A stretch of 64,000 nt of DNA from JBNKHG01 sp050290225 (GTDB lineage: Bacteria > Pseudomonadota > Gammaproteobacteria > Pseudomonadales > Cellvibrionaceae), in contig JBNKHG010000051.1 of assembly GCA_050290225.1 (NCBI GenBank), positions 1 through 64,000 of the forward strand. Reading direction: 5' to 3'. The stretch's first letter is position 1, and each line of letters opens with the position of its first letter. The translations under genes and the position numbers were made by a program. This document shows, piece after piece, positions 35,960 through 45,165 of this stretch. Below the pieces are notes generated by a model. The model was not told where the DNA came from and searched no databases. It worked only from the letters and a program-made list of their open reading frames with translations.

Positions 35960-36636
35960 CGTTTCAACCTCTCTGTCATGGCGCCGGCAACGATTCCCGC
36001 CATCGCCCCGACCAGCAGGCCGGAACGGTTTGGCAAACCGGTGCAGGCAAGCGTCACCCCGGCGCCAACCAGGGCGGCCACCAGTTTCGGAAACCGGTCA
36101 ATACCTATCACCACCATGCCCAAAAACAGGATGGGCACGGCGAAATGCAAGTGCCAGGAGGCGGGCACAACGGGGCCAATCAATAAACCCAGTGCGGTCA
36201 TCACCTGCCACATCATCCAGAAGGTGATGCCGGCTGACAGGTAGTAGGTTCTAAAGGCATCCGGGTGATCATTCCCCCGCAGTGTCGCCAGCGCGAAGAC
36301 CTGATCGATCAACAGGTAGGGACCAAAAACCTGCATCCATCGTGGTTGGTTCTGGAAGTGGGGCGCCATGGCGCCGGAGTACATCAGGTGCCTGGCATTC
36401 ACCACCAGGGCGGCGCTGATGGCGGCGATCGCCGCGGCTCCCGAGCCGAGCAGTGATATCAGTGTCAATTGCGCAGCCCCGCCAAAAATAATCCAGGAGC
36501 TGGACCAGCCAATCACGGGATTGACGCCGGCATCGACAATTGCAAGCCCGATTACGAAAGCAAAGGGAACGGCGGGTAGACAGAGCGGCAAGGCATCAAT
36601 AAATGCCCGGCGTATGATAGTTAGATGAGTTGACAT
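35956..36636 (-). CDS. azlC: AzlC-type branched-chain amino-acid exporter
   Basis: 226 residues with about 7 membrane segments. AzlC signature seen at the start (RRAFIDALPLCLPAVPFAFVIGL) and GAAQLTLISLLGSGAAAIAAI, ARHLMYSGAMAPHF. Large subunit of the AzlCD exporter; the 4-bp overlap with azlD shows an operon. Upstream, 280 bp away, is a TTGTCAT-C-ATGACAA palindrome that may be its operator. Confidence 0.92.
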   Translation of the reverse strand: MSTHLTIIRRAFIDALPLCLPAVPFAFVIGLAIVDAGVNPVIGWSSSWIIFGGAAQLTLISLLGSGAAAIAAISAALVVNARHLMYSGAMAPHFQNQPRWMQVFGPYLLIDQVFALATLRGNDHPDAFRTYYLSAGITFWMMWQVMTALGLLIGPVVPASWHLHFAVPILFLGMVVIGIDRFPKLVAALVGAGVTLACTGLPNRSGLLVGAMAGIVAGAMTERLKR

Positions 36637-37023
36637 AAATGATCTACAAGTTTTCTGTGGCCGGCTTTTGAGTTGCTGTTTTTTCAGTGACCGGCTTTAC
36701 GTCCCGGGCAATAAAGAGAGCGACCGTGGTATTTGGGTTCCCGTCTTCGCGGGGATGGCCGCTCATGGTTTGGGGTCGTTGCTCAGGCGCAGGTAGCCGA
36801 CATGCGGGCAATTTGGACGGAGCAGATTGAATCGATACAATTTTTAAAAACAGATGACAATAAAAATTGTTGATTTATGGTAATCGGTAAAATTTTTTCG
36901 TCAATTGTATTTTTGTCATCATGACAATTGTAAAGGTAATGGTGATTGGTGAATTGTTTCACGAGCATGCGCGCCTATTCCGATATCCGGAAAGTGCCAG
37001 GGCGCGGTAGGGCGGATTATCGT
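36637..37023. other. Intergenic region between azlC and ppsA
   Basis: 387 bp without a gene. The right half is AT-rich and carries inverted repeats built on TGACAA: a perfect TTGTCAT-C-ATGACAA at 36913-36927 and a related TGACAATAAAAATTG at 36853-36867. No convincing terminator for ppsA was seen. Confidence 0.5.
36913..36927. promoter_or_regulatory. 15-bp perfect palindrome, candidate operator
   Basis: TTGTCAT-C-ATGACAA, upstream of azlCD. The protein that would bind it is unknown; an Lrp/AsnC regulator is one candidate because azlC homologues are often under Lrp-type control. Confidence 0.4.
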
Positions 37024-39507
37024 CTAACGCCAATCCATGCTGCCAGGGTAATGTTTACGGGTCTTGGTAAAGGGAGGCTGCTTCATCCGTCGACGTTGCG
37101 GTAGCCCCGATCCCTTTTCGGCACGGGCAATATGGGCAATGGTATCGGTAATGCTGTCCGGGTTGAGGGAGATCGAATCGATGCCCTGTCGCACCAGGAA
37201 TTCGGCAAACTCCGAATGGTCCGAAGGCGCTTGCCCGCAGATGCCCACCTTGCAGCCATACCTGTGAGCCACCTCGATCACCTGGGTGATCATCCGTTTG
37301 ACCGCTTCATTGCGGGCATCGGAGAGGTAGGCAAGTTCAGCGGAATCGCGATCGACACCGAGGACCAACTGGGTTAAATCGTTAGTGCCGATGGAGAAAC
37401 CGTCGAATCGACGGGCGAATTGATCGGCCAACACCACGTTGGACGGTATCTCGCACATCACATACACCTGCAATCCCTGTTCGCCGCGCACCAGACCGTT
37501 GTCCGCCATGATCGCCAATACCCGATCCGCCTCGTCGGGGGTGCGACAGAAGGGAATCATCACGATCACATTGTCAAAGCCCATCTGTTCGCGAACTTTC
37601 TTCACCGCCTGGCATTCCAGGGCAAAGGCTTCGCGGTAGCGCTTGCTGTAGTAGCGGGCCGCGCCCCGCAGACCGAGCATGGGGTTGGCCTCTACCGGTT
37701 CAAATTCGGTACCGCCGATCAAATGGTGGTACTCGTTGGATTTGAAATCCGAAAAGCGCACGATCGCCGGGTGCGGGTACTGGGAAGCGGCGATGGTGGC
37801 GATACCCCGGGCCAGGGTGTCGACAAAAAACGCGCTCGGCGACTTGACGTTTTTTGTCAACGCCGCGATGGTCTGGCGTGCCTGGGGATCGGTGAGCTGA
37901 TCCGGTTTCAGCAGCACCAGGGGATGGGCGCGGATCAGCCCTGAAATAATATATTCGACGCGGGCCAGCCCAATGCCCTGGATGGGCAACTGCCACCACT
38001 GCTGGGCACCACCGGGCATGGCCATGTTGATCATCAACGGCGTCTCGATTGGGGGCAGGGCGCCGAGATCCACCGCTTTTTCGGTGAAGGGCAAAACACC
38101 GTTGTAGACATGCCCCTCGTCGGCATTGGCACAGGAGAGCGTGAGCGCCTGGCCGGACGTCAGCACCTGCGTGGCATTGCCGGTGCCGACAATGGCGGGA
38201 ATCTTTAACTCGCGGCAGACAATGGCGGCGTGGCTGGTGGGGCCGCCGCTGTCGGTAATCACACCGGCCGCTCGGCGCATAATGGGCAACCAGTCGGGGT
38301 CGGTGCGCTCGGCCACCAGGATGGCGCCTTCGGGAAACGCCTGTGCGACCAGCGGTAGTTCTTCCCCGTCACAGAAAAGTACCCGGGCATCGCCTGTGGT
38401 GATCGCGTGGCCGATACTGGTTCCGCGCAGCAGGATGTCACTTTCCCGCTCAAGCTTGTAAGTGGTCAGCAGTTGACGCGGTTTTTGCGAAACGCTGGTC
38501 TCCGGCCGCGCCTGCAGGATGAACAGTTCGCCGCTGACGCCGTCCTTGGCCCATTCGATATCCATGGGACAACCGTAGTGCGCCTCGATCAGGCTGGCCC
38601 AGCGCGCCAGTTGCAGGATCTCGGCGTCGTTTAACACCAGGCAGTTGCGTTCTTCATCGCGGGTGGCCTGCCATTCGGTACCGCCCTGGTCACTGTAAAC
38701 CAGTTTTTCCAGTTTGCTACCCAGGGATTTTTCGTAAATGGGAGAGAGCCCCGGTTTTTCCAGCAGGGGTTTGTAAACCTGGTACTTATCGGGCACCACG
38801 CGACCCTGGACCACCGCTTCACCCAGCCCCCAGGCGGCGGTAATCACCGCGGCGTGGGGAAAGCCGGTTTGCGGATCGAGACTGAACATCACGCCGGCGG
38901 CTCCGGTATCGGCGTGAACCATGGCCTGTACGCCGACGGAAATGGCGACCTCGAGATGGTCAAATCCCTGGGCCTCGCGGTAGCTGATGGCACGGTCGGT
39001 AAACAGTGAGGCGTAACATCGCTTATAGGCGTCGAGCAGTTCGGTTTCGCCGCGCACATTCAGATAGCTGGCCTGCTGGCCGGCAAAACTGGCTTCGGGT
39101 AAATCCTCTGCGGTGGCAGAACTGCGAACGGCAACCGCCTGGCTGCTTGTCAGGCGTGTGAGTTTTCGGTAGGACTTTACAATGGCGGCCCGCAGTGTTT
39201 TGGGAATCGTACCTGCAAGTATCAATTCGCGAATTTTCTCTCCGGTGTGCTCCAGAGAGGTCTCCCCCCTGTTGAGTTTATCCAGTGCTGCCTGGATGGG
39301 TGCCGACAACCGGTTTTCCCGCAGGTAGTAAAGGTAGGCCTGGGCGCTGATGGCAAAACCATTGGGAACGCGGATCCCCTGTTGTCGCAGCCGGTTGAAC
39401 ATTTCGCCGAGCGATGCGTTCTTGCCGCCGGCAATGGGGATATCGTCGAGACCGAGTTGTTCAAACCAGAGGGTGTAGGCGTAGTGGGTTTTGAGGGGGG
39501 TGTCCAT
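37024..39507 (-). CDS. ppsA: Phosphoenolpyruvate synthase
   Basis: 827 residues (E. coli PpsA is 792). N-terminal ATP-grasp nucleotide-binding domain (GGKNASLGEMF, AVRSSATAEDLPEASFAG), central phosphohistidine domain with the catalytic His in GGPTSHAAIVCRELKIPAIVG, and C-terminal PEP-binding barrel (MLGLRGAARYYSKRY, GFSIGTNDLTQLVLGVDRDS, GICGQAPSDHSEFAEFLV). It makes PEP from pyruvate and ATP for gluconeogenesis, fitting growth on amino acids and aromatics. The C-terminus carries about 30 extra basic residues. Its 5' leader has five 17-bp tandem repeats. The usual ppsR regulator is not adjacent. Confidence 0.96.
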   Translation of the reverse strand: MDTPLKTHYAYTLWFEQLGLDDIPIAGGKNASLGEMFNRLRQQGIRVPNGFAISAQAYLYYLRENRLSAPIQAALDKLNRGETSLEHTGEKIRELILAGTIPKTLRAAIVKSYRKLTRLTSSQAVAVRSSATAEDLPEASFAGQQASYLNVRGETELLDAYKRCYASLFTDRAISYREAQGFDHLEVAISVGVQAMVHADTGAAGVMFSLDPQTGFPHAAVITAAWGLGEAVVQGRVVPDKYQVYKPLLEKPGLSPIYEKSLGSKLEKLVYSDQGGTEWQATRDEERNCLVLNDAEILQLARWASLIEAHYGCPMDIEWAKDGVSGELFILQARPETSVSQKPRQLLTTYKLERESDILLRGTSIGHAITTGDARVLFCDGEELPLVAQAFPEGAILVAERTDPDWLPIMRRAAGVITDSGGPTSHAAIVCRELKIPAIVGTGNATQVLTSGQALTLSCANADEGHVYNGVLPFTEKAVDLGALPPIETPLMINMAMPGGAQQWWQLPIQGIGLARVEYIISGLIRAHPLVLLKPDQLTDPQARQTIAALTKNVKSPSAFFVDTLARGIATIAASQYPHPAIVRFSDFKSNEYHHLIGGTEFEPVEANPMLGLRGAARYYSKRYREAFALECQAVKKVREQMGFDNVIVMIPFCRTPDEADRVLAIMADNGLVRGEQGLQVYVMCEIPSNVVLADQFARRFDGFSIGTNDLTQLVLGVDRDSAELAYLSDARNEAVKRMITQVIEVAHRYGCKVGICGQAPSDHSEFAEFLVRQGIDSISLNPDSITDTIAHIARAEKGSGLPQRRRMKQPPFTKTRKHYPGSMDWR

Positions 39508-39519
39508 AATTTCCTTCCA

Positions 39520-39604
39520 TAGCTAGTGTTGGGCCTTAGCTTGTATTGGGCAATAGCTTGTATTGGGCAATAGCAGGTATTGGGCCACAGCCTGTATTGG
39601 CGTT
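39520..39604. repeat. Five 17-bp tandem repeats upstream of ppsA
   Basis: Units based on TAGCTTGTATTGGGCAA; units 2 and 3 are identical and the others differ at a few positions. The array begins 13 bp upstream of the ppsA start, inside its likely leader or promoter. Confidence 0.9.
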
Positions 39605-39732
39605 GGTTATTGTCTGCCAGTTAGAAGTCCGGTAACCATTGGCCATTTTTTTAGTTTAGTCGCAATTTCCCTCCTCTCTCTGCCAGTTTGATTGGTGAGT
39701 TTTATCGATGGTCTTTTTTTTATGATTTGTAT

Positions 39733-40095
39733 CTATATCAGCCCCTCGTCACAAAACTGCTTTAAAGCGAGGGCATTGTTGTAGGTCAGTTCTTTGGAAC
39801 TGAATAGAAAGGTGACCCGGCTTTGCTCTGACAGGTGACTTTTGAGTTCCTGTTTTAAGCTGTCGTCCAAGGCGCGGATCTCTTCAAGGTAGCGCTCTTT
39901 AAAGGCCGGCCAGCGCGCCTGTTCGTGGTTGTACCATTTGCGCAACTCGTTGGAGGGTGACAACTGTTTCAGCCATTGATCGATCCCGGCCTTTTCCCTG
40001 GAGATGCCTCGCGGCCAAAGTCGATCCACCAGAATGCGATAGCCGTCGTTCGGGTCGATGGGCTCGTAGACCCGTTTCACCTGGATATGGCTCAT
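39733..40095 (-). CDS. DUF488-family protein
   Basis: 120 residues, a typical DUF488 protein: KRVYEPIDPNDGYRILVDRLWPRGISREKA near the start, LRKWYNHEQARWPAFKERYLEE in the middle, VTFLFSSKE near the end. Function of the family is not established; members are small soluble cytoplasmic proteins. The ATG has AAGAGGTAACATCC upstream. Not obviously linked to ppsA or the LuxR gene. Confidence 0.9.
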   Translation of the reverse strand: MSHIQVKRVYEPIDPNDGYRILVDRLWPRGISREKAGIDQWLKQLSPSNELRKWYNHEQARWPAFKERYLEEIRALDDSLKQELKSHLSEQSRVTFLFSSKELTYNNALALKQFCDEGLI

Positions 40096-40299
40096 GGATG
40101 TTACCTCTTGTCTTAAAAACCTTTCCTTTAATTATAAATCGGATCTCTTGGTTAGTTTCTTCCACTCTCTTTTGGGTACCAATGCGGAGTGAAACCTCAA
40201 GACTGTCGAGGGATTGATCAAAATTGCTGCCCTAGTTATACGTCTTGGCTTCAGCAACAGAGCCCAAAAGCCATGACACCAAATTATTCACAAGAGCAA

Positions 40300-41064
40300 T
40301 TAAACGAGCTCTGCTCTTATCGCAATCGCTACGGCATGAGGCAACGACGTTGCGCCTAGCGCTTCTTTAGCGGTAGCGATATGATGATTCACTGTATTAA
40401 TACTAAGACCAAGCTCTGCCGCAACGGCGTATACCGTCGGGCACCCATTCGCCAGTGCCTTAATAACTTCCAGCGGTCGCCTGTTGATCGAAATAGAAGC
40501 TGGTTCTGGCTCTTCTAGACGGAAGATACTGGAAAATTTTTGCTGGCACACGTGACGAATAACTTTACCCAATGCGATTAACTCTTTTCTACACATCTCT
40601 ACCCTGCTTTGTATTTGCTCCGGCGTTTCATATCGGACACTGACCGTAAACGTAGAGCCATCATCTTTATCAATGGGAATCAAATAGCATTCTAGAAAGC
40701 CAAAATTTCGCCAAACCGAGTTCAACTCTTGATTTCTCTCAAACAGTTTGGTTTTAACCGGCGAGCTTTGGATATATTTTTCAATGGTTGTTCGGTAGGC
40801 CGGTCTGCTATTTGCAGATAAATAGCCAACTACTTGGTCGTCAGAGAAAAAATCCTCAATTTTATATAAATCAATAAACTCAGGGGGCATCGTTGTTAGA
40901 GGCTTGTCAAACCATCTTTCCGATCCGATCGCCCCGAAACTGTAATCTGAAAACCCAAGGCGGCAAAGTTCATTTAAAATATTACGATGTAACTGCGCTA
41001 GATCTTTTGCCAAGGCTAGCGCTGCGTGTCTCTTATATAAAAAGATGGGGACATTAACATCCAT
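40300..41064 (-). CDS. LuxR-type regulator with autoinducer-domain-like N-terminus
   Basis: 254 residues, the size of AHL-type LuxR proteins. The C-terminal helix-turn-helix is clear (RRPLEVIKALANGCPTVYAVAAELGLSINTVNHHIATAKEALGATSLPHAVA). The N-terminal 170 residues have the LuxR-like layout (FSDYSFGAIGS, PPEFIDLYKIEDFFSDD), but several usual ligand-pocket aromatics are not evident. There is no luxI in the window, so it is a LuxR solo candidate. It lies downstream of the P450 gene on the same strand, 215 bp away. AT-rich. Confidence 0.8.
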   Translation of the reverse strand: MDVNVPIFLYKRHAALALAKDLAQLHRNILNELCRLGFSDYSFGAIGSERWFDKPLTTMPPEFIDLYKIEDFFSDDQVVGYLSANSRPAYRTTIEKYIQSSPVKTKLFERNQELNSVWRNFGFLECYLIPIDKDDGSTFTVSVRYETPEQIQSRVEMCRKELIALGKVIRHVCQQKFSSIFRLEEPEPASISINRRPLEVIKALANGCPTVYAVAAELGLSINTVNHHIATAKEALGATSLPHAVAIAIRAELV

Positions 41065-41279
41065 AGGGTGCGAACCTCACATACAGCTGACCAAAATGTT
41101 GGATACGATCTAACCCTTACCCTTCCAAATAAATCAACTATCGTATGGAAGTCATAGCTAGTACTTTAGAAGTATATAGCTGCTATAGGATTAGCCAATC
41201 GGGGAATCACACGTAGCGGCGTTTCATAAAGAACTAGCTATCGTGCGATTACACGTAGTAGAGGAAAGAAAAGGCGGTA

Positions 41280-42488
41280 TTACAGGAGTTCAACCGGTAG
41301 TTTAGCCAGACCACGGATCATGTAGGAGTCAGTCCACTCTAACTCATCAAAAGAAGGGCAGCGAATGTCTGTGAAATGTGCCACAAGCATTTCTAGGGCG
41401 ATTTTGACTTCCAAGCGCGCCAGAGCCATGCCCACACAAACATGGGGTCCATAGCCGAATGACAGGTGTTCTTTGTTATTTGGCCGGTAGATATCAAATT
41501 GATCAGCATTGGCAAATATCGCTGAATCTCGGTTAGCAGCACCCAATATAATCAGAGCCAAATCAGTTTTCGGTATTGTGATATCGTGCAGTGTGACATC
41601 CTTAACCGCGCTCCGCACTGTACACAAAATGGGAGACTGCCAGCGCAAAACTTCTTCGATAAATAGAGGGATCAACTCTGGAGACTCTCGTAATACCACC
41701 ATAGGCCGTGCAGGAAAACCAGGCAACTCCATTTGGCCTAATAATGCAACACAGCTACTCAATAAATAAATTGTTGTCATATACCCCGCGCGGATTAACA
41801 TGTCGAGGGCGTTATTGAGCAAGTCATCAGTTAGCCGTTCCCCGTCAATTTCCGCATTAATGAGTTCTGTCACAAGATCAGATCGCGGATTTGCTCGCCG
41901 GTTCTTGATAACTGTCTGAAAGTAATTGATTTGCCGTCGCATCGCCGTTTGCAGATCATCGATGTAATCGGCGGCGCTCGGTCGTGTCGGCATCAACCCT
42001 TCGGTCAACTGTATCCATCGTCTAACGTCTGCAATGTCGAGGCCATTGCCCACACCCGTAATATGGCCAATGATTTTGCCGATATAGGGATAACTAAACG
42101 CTTCGACAAAATCGACCGGTTTTTTCCAATCCACTTCATCAAAAAGTTGTTGAGCAGTGTTTTTCATCAATGGGATCAACGCTTGAATCACACGCTGTAC
42201 AAACGCCTTATTGACAAGACTTCGATGCTTGGCGTGCTCTTTCCCATCCTCAGTAACAATAAATAAATCATGCTTGCAATCGTCGGCAAGCCAGTCCGGT
42301 GTGATAAAGGATTTGATGCCTGCGGATGAAAAGAGATCAGAGCGCTGCAATGCAAATTGGACGTCTGTATAGCGGGTTAACGCCCACACACGTCCTGGAT
42401 TAACTCGACAAATCGGACTGTCACGCAATGTTTGGTAAACGATAAACGGATTTCGTTTATTTACCGAAGGAGAGTCTAGGCTGATCAT
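41280..42488 (-). CDS. Cytochrome P450
   Basis: 402 residues, soluble bacterial P450. Haem ligand Cys351 in FGYGPHVCVG; ExxR motif Glu279-Arg282 (EEVLRW); I-helix AGYMTT at 234-239, where the usual acidic residue before the Thr pair is replaced by Met. Catalyses monooxygenation with electrons from a ferredoxin and reductase, neither of which is encoded next to it. It lies between a LuxR-type gene and a TBDR, all on the minus strand, so it probably acts on a compound imported by the TBDR (a terpenoid, steroid or fatty acid are possibilities only). AT-rich relative to the core window. Confidence 0.93.
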   Translation of the reverse strand: MISLDSPSVNKRNPFIVYQTLRDSPICRVNPGRVWALTRYTDVQFALQRSDLFSSAGIKSFITPDWLADDCKHDLFIVTEDGKEHAKHRSLVNKAFVQRVIQALIPLMKNTAQQLFDEVDWKKPVDFVEAFSYPYIGKIIGHITGVGNGLDIADVRRWIQLTEGLMPTRPSAADYIDDLQTAMRRQINYFQTVIKNRRANPRSDLVTELINAEIDGERLTDDLLNNALDMLIRAGYMTTIYLLSSCVALLGQMELPGFPARPMVVLRESPELIPLFIEEVLRWQSPILCTVRSAVKDVTLHDITIPKTDLALIILGAANRDSAIFANADQFDIYRPNNKEHLSFGYGPHVCVGMALARLEVKIALEMLVAHFTDIRCPSFDELEWTDSYMIRGLAKLPVELL

Positions 42489-42601
42489 CTAAATCTTCCC
42501 CTTTGGGTTGACATCCTGTGTCCATATCTATGGAAACTCTGAATAATTTGTAAATTCGGCGATAATCGTCCCAAGTTAATGGAGCTACAAGATTAATTCC
42601 G

Positions 42602-42811
42602 ATGAAACAGCAGACCCTGACAGAAGGCCTCGAAGCTCATCGCAAGAAAACCTGAAATGAGCGTTTTCTGGATGACATGGAAGAGATAATTCCCTAGCCG
42701 GGGCTTGTGAGTGCTATCGAGCCTCTCTATTCCAAGCCAAATGGAGCTGGACGACGTCCCATCGGTATCGAGCGTATGCTGAGAATCTATTTTGTTCAAC
42801 ACTGGTTCAAT
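42602..42811 (+). pseudogene. IS5-family transposase, N-terminal remnant
   Basis: The frame reads MKQQTLTEGLEAHRKKT-stop-NERFLDDMEEIIP-stop-PGLVSAIEPLYSKPNGAGRRP then GIERMLRIYFVQHWFN, the conserved start of IS5-group transposases. It has two internal stops and loses similarity after HWFN. It lies between the TBDR 3' end and the P450 5' end and may have brought the two together. Confidence 0.88.
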
Positions 42812-42893
42812 CCCCTCAAGATTGTAGAAATTGCGGCATGTTTTACAAGTGTTCAGATCCACGTGTTTTAATAAAATTTGCGACCATTGCCGA

Positions 42894-45125
42894 TTAATTA
42901 AACGTATAGGTCGCGCTAATACCTGCCGTTCGTGGCGTACCGAAAGCCTGAGTGGAAGAACCACTCGTTAAAGAAAAAGAGGTCACGACATATTCCTCAT
43001 CGGTAACATTCTTTACCCATGCACTCACTTTTAAAACACCATTGTGCGAACCGAGCTTTATTTCACTCAAATCGACTTGACCATTCACTAACATGTAACT
43101 GTCGCGGACATCGCCAGCGGGCGAAGTATAAGCATAGTCCTCTGTCGACGTGACATTCAGATGCAGCGCTAATGTCCCAAAACGTAAAGGCGAGAATAAG
43201 TAGTCCAACGTTAACGCGCCGCTGTGCTTAGGCGACTGTGTCACATCAAATCTTTCAAGATTGCATTCCGGCATTGTAGCGGTATCACACGGATTAAGCG
43301 GATTAGGTTGCAATGGCATACGTGCGTCGAGGTAAACATAGCTGAGCCCAACCCGCAATTGTGGCGACAGCGCAAGCGTCAACTCTAGTTCTGCCCCATC
43401 CACTTCGACATCATTGGCGTTGATACTTTCGGTAATCGCGACGTTGGCGGGGTCGATAAAATCAAGGACTTTGCCGTCATAGTCTGCGCCAAATAGCGCC
43501 GCGTTTAGTCGGAGGTGCCGATCAAACCATTCCGATTTAATACCCAGCTCGACACTTTCCACTTCTTCGCGATCATAGTCGCTAAAACTTGCGGAAAAAA
43601 TATTGACGCCCCCTGCTTGGTAACCAGAGCTGTATTTTAGATATGTTAATAATTGATCGGACCAGTGGTAACTCAGTGCAACAGTCGAGTCCACGCCATC
43701 GGTATCATTCCCGTCGTCGGTGTCGAAGGTTTGCAGTGCTGTACCCTGCACACGAGACCCAGATTTGGTGTCATCGTTATAACGCAGCCCTAACGTCAAT
43801 TCTAATTTGTCATTTAGTGCGGGAGGCTTCCAGGTTGCCTGTCCATAGATCGCTCGAGATTTGCTTTCTGACTTGATATGTCTCGGTGGTATACCGAACG
43901 TTGTCAGCGGAATTGGTGTGTTTGGTGTTCCCGTTATAAGGCCGAAACTATCGAGAGAAAAGTAGAGTTGATCGGAACTTTTGATCTGTTCGTCCAAATA
44001 AAAGAAGCCAGCCACCCACTCGACACGGCGATGAGTGCCGATCAATTGAATTTCTTGTGTTAATAATTCGCTATCAATATCGGCGCTGTTGATAAAACCG
44101 TTGCTGTATAGAGCGCCACCGAAGTTAAAATTGGTTTTTTCGTTAAGTTCGCGATAACTCGTTAACGACTTAAGGGTAATGCGGTCGGACAGCTCCCAAT
44201 TAAGCGTCAAGCCATGTCCCGCTTGTTCAACGACCGTTGGGTCCAAGGGGTTGATCGGAAAGCGTGTCCGAGTTTGCCGACCCGATTCCAAAGGCAATAG
44301 CCCTATATTGTCTTTGGCTAGCTGAAAATAGAGCTGACTGGCCTCATCTTTGGATTGGTCATACAGATAGTCTACGGAAACTGTCTCGCTGGCTAACCAG
44401 TTCAGCGTAAATTGCCCCGCATCCTGATCATAGGCGTTGTAATCCGCCTGACCAGGCGCTAAATTCCTCACCCACCCGTCTCGTTCCTTGTGGATGTAAT
44501 CAAACTTCGCATTAACTCCTGACACGCTGGGGAAATTCACTCGGGTAACACTGGTCAGTTCATCATAGCGCCCCGCACCCAGGGTTTGTTGGATGCCCCA
44601 CTCCCCTGTGGGTTTTTTCCCTACGATGTTTACCGCACCACCTGTCGCGTTGCGCCCAAATAGGGTGCCCTGTGGGCCGCGTAAAATTTCAATTCGCTCC
44701 AAATCGACCAGCTCTGCCGCCAACCCCTGAGCCCGGCTGCGGTAGAACCCGTTAACATACACGGCGACGCCTCCTTCGCGCGTCACCTGTCCGGCGTCGG
44801 TCGGTCCATTACCCCGTATCGCAATAACCAGGCTACTCGGCGTCAACGGGTACTGCTGGACTCTCAGCATAGGTACGGTGCCCTCCGTCAAGTCATCGAG
44901 ACCACTAATACCTTGTGCCTGTAATTGAGTTTCATCGAGTATCGCAACCGCGAGAGGAATCTTTTGAAGCGACTGCTCTCGCTTCTGCGCCGTGACGGTT
45001 ACGTTTTCCAAAAAGCGTTCATCAACGTTTGAACCATTATTAGCACTGACGCAGGGAGTGAAAAGCAAGGGCATGCACAACAGCATCAAACTGCGCAATT
45101 GGTGATTTCGGATCATTAACACCAT
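42894..45125 (-). CDS. TonB-dependent outer-membrane receptor of the LuxR/P450 cluster
   Basis: 743 residues. Signal peptide about 1-29 (ending CVSANN), TonB box region ENVTVTAQKREQSLQKI, plug with RIEILRGPQGTLFGRNATGGAVN, barrel ending GISATYTFN. Similar in design to the sphingomonad and BD1-7-type receptors that take up hydrophobic compounds, but substrate is unknown. AT-rich and on the same strand as a LuxR gene upstream (40-bp gap) and the P450 downstream, so it is likely under control of the LuxR-type protein. Confidence 0.92.
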   Translation of the reverse strand: MVLMIRNHQLRSLMLLCMPLLFTPCVSANNGSNVDERFLENVTVTAQKREQSLQKIPLAVAILDETQLQAQGISGLDDLTEGTVPMLRVQQYPLTPSSLVIAIRGNGPTDAGQVTREGGVAVYVNGFYRSRAQGLAAELVDLERIEILRGPQGTLFGRNATGGAVNIVGKKPTGEWGIQQTLGAGRYDELTSVTRVNFPSVSGVNAKFDYIHKERDGWVRNLAPGQADYNAYDQDAGQFTLNWLASETVSVDYLYDQSKDEASQLYFQLAKDNIGLLPLESGRQTRTRFPINPLDPTVVEQAGHGLTLNWELSDRITLKSLTSYRELNEKTNFNFGGALYSNGFINSADIDSELLTQEIQLIGTHRRVEWVAGFFYLDEQIKSSDQLYFSLDSFGLITGTPNTPIPLTTFGIPPRHIKSESKSRAIYGQATWKPPALNDKLELTLGLRYNDDTKSGSRVQGTALQTFDTDDGNDTDGVDSTVALSYHWSDQLLTYLKYSSGYQAGGVNIFSASFSDYDREEVESVELGIKSEWFDRHLRLNAALFGADYDGKVLDFIDPANVAITESINANDVEVDGAELELTLALSPQLRVGLSYVYLDARMPLQPNPLNPCDTATMPECNLERFDVTQSPKHSGALTLDYLFSPLRFGTLALHLNVTSTEDYAYTSPAGDVRDSYMLVNGQVDLSEIKLGSHNGVLKVSAWVKNVTDEEYVVTSFSLTSGSSTQAFGTPRTAGISATYTFN

Positions 45126-45165
45126 AATGGTTAACTCCTTTACATGTGACCTATTTCATCAAAGA

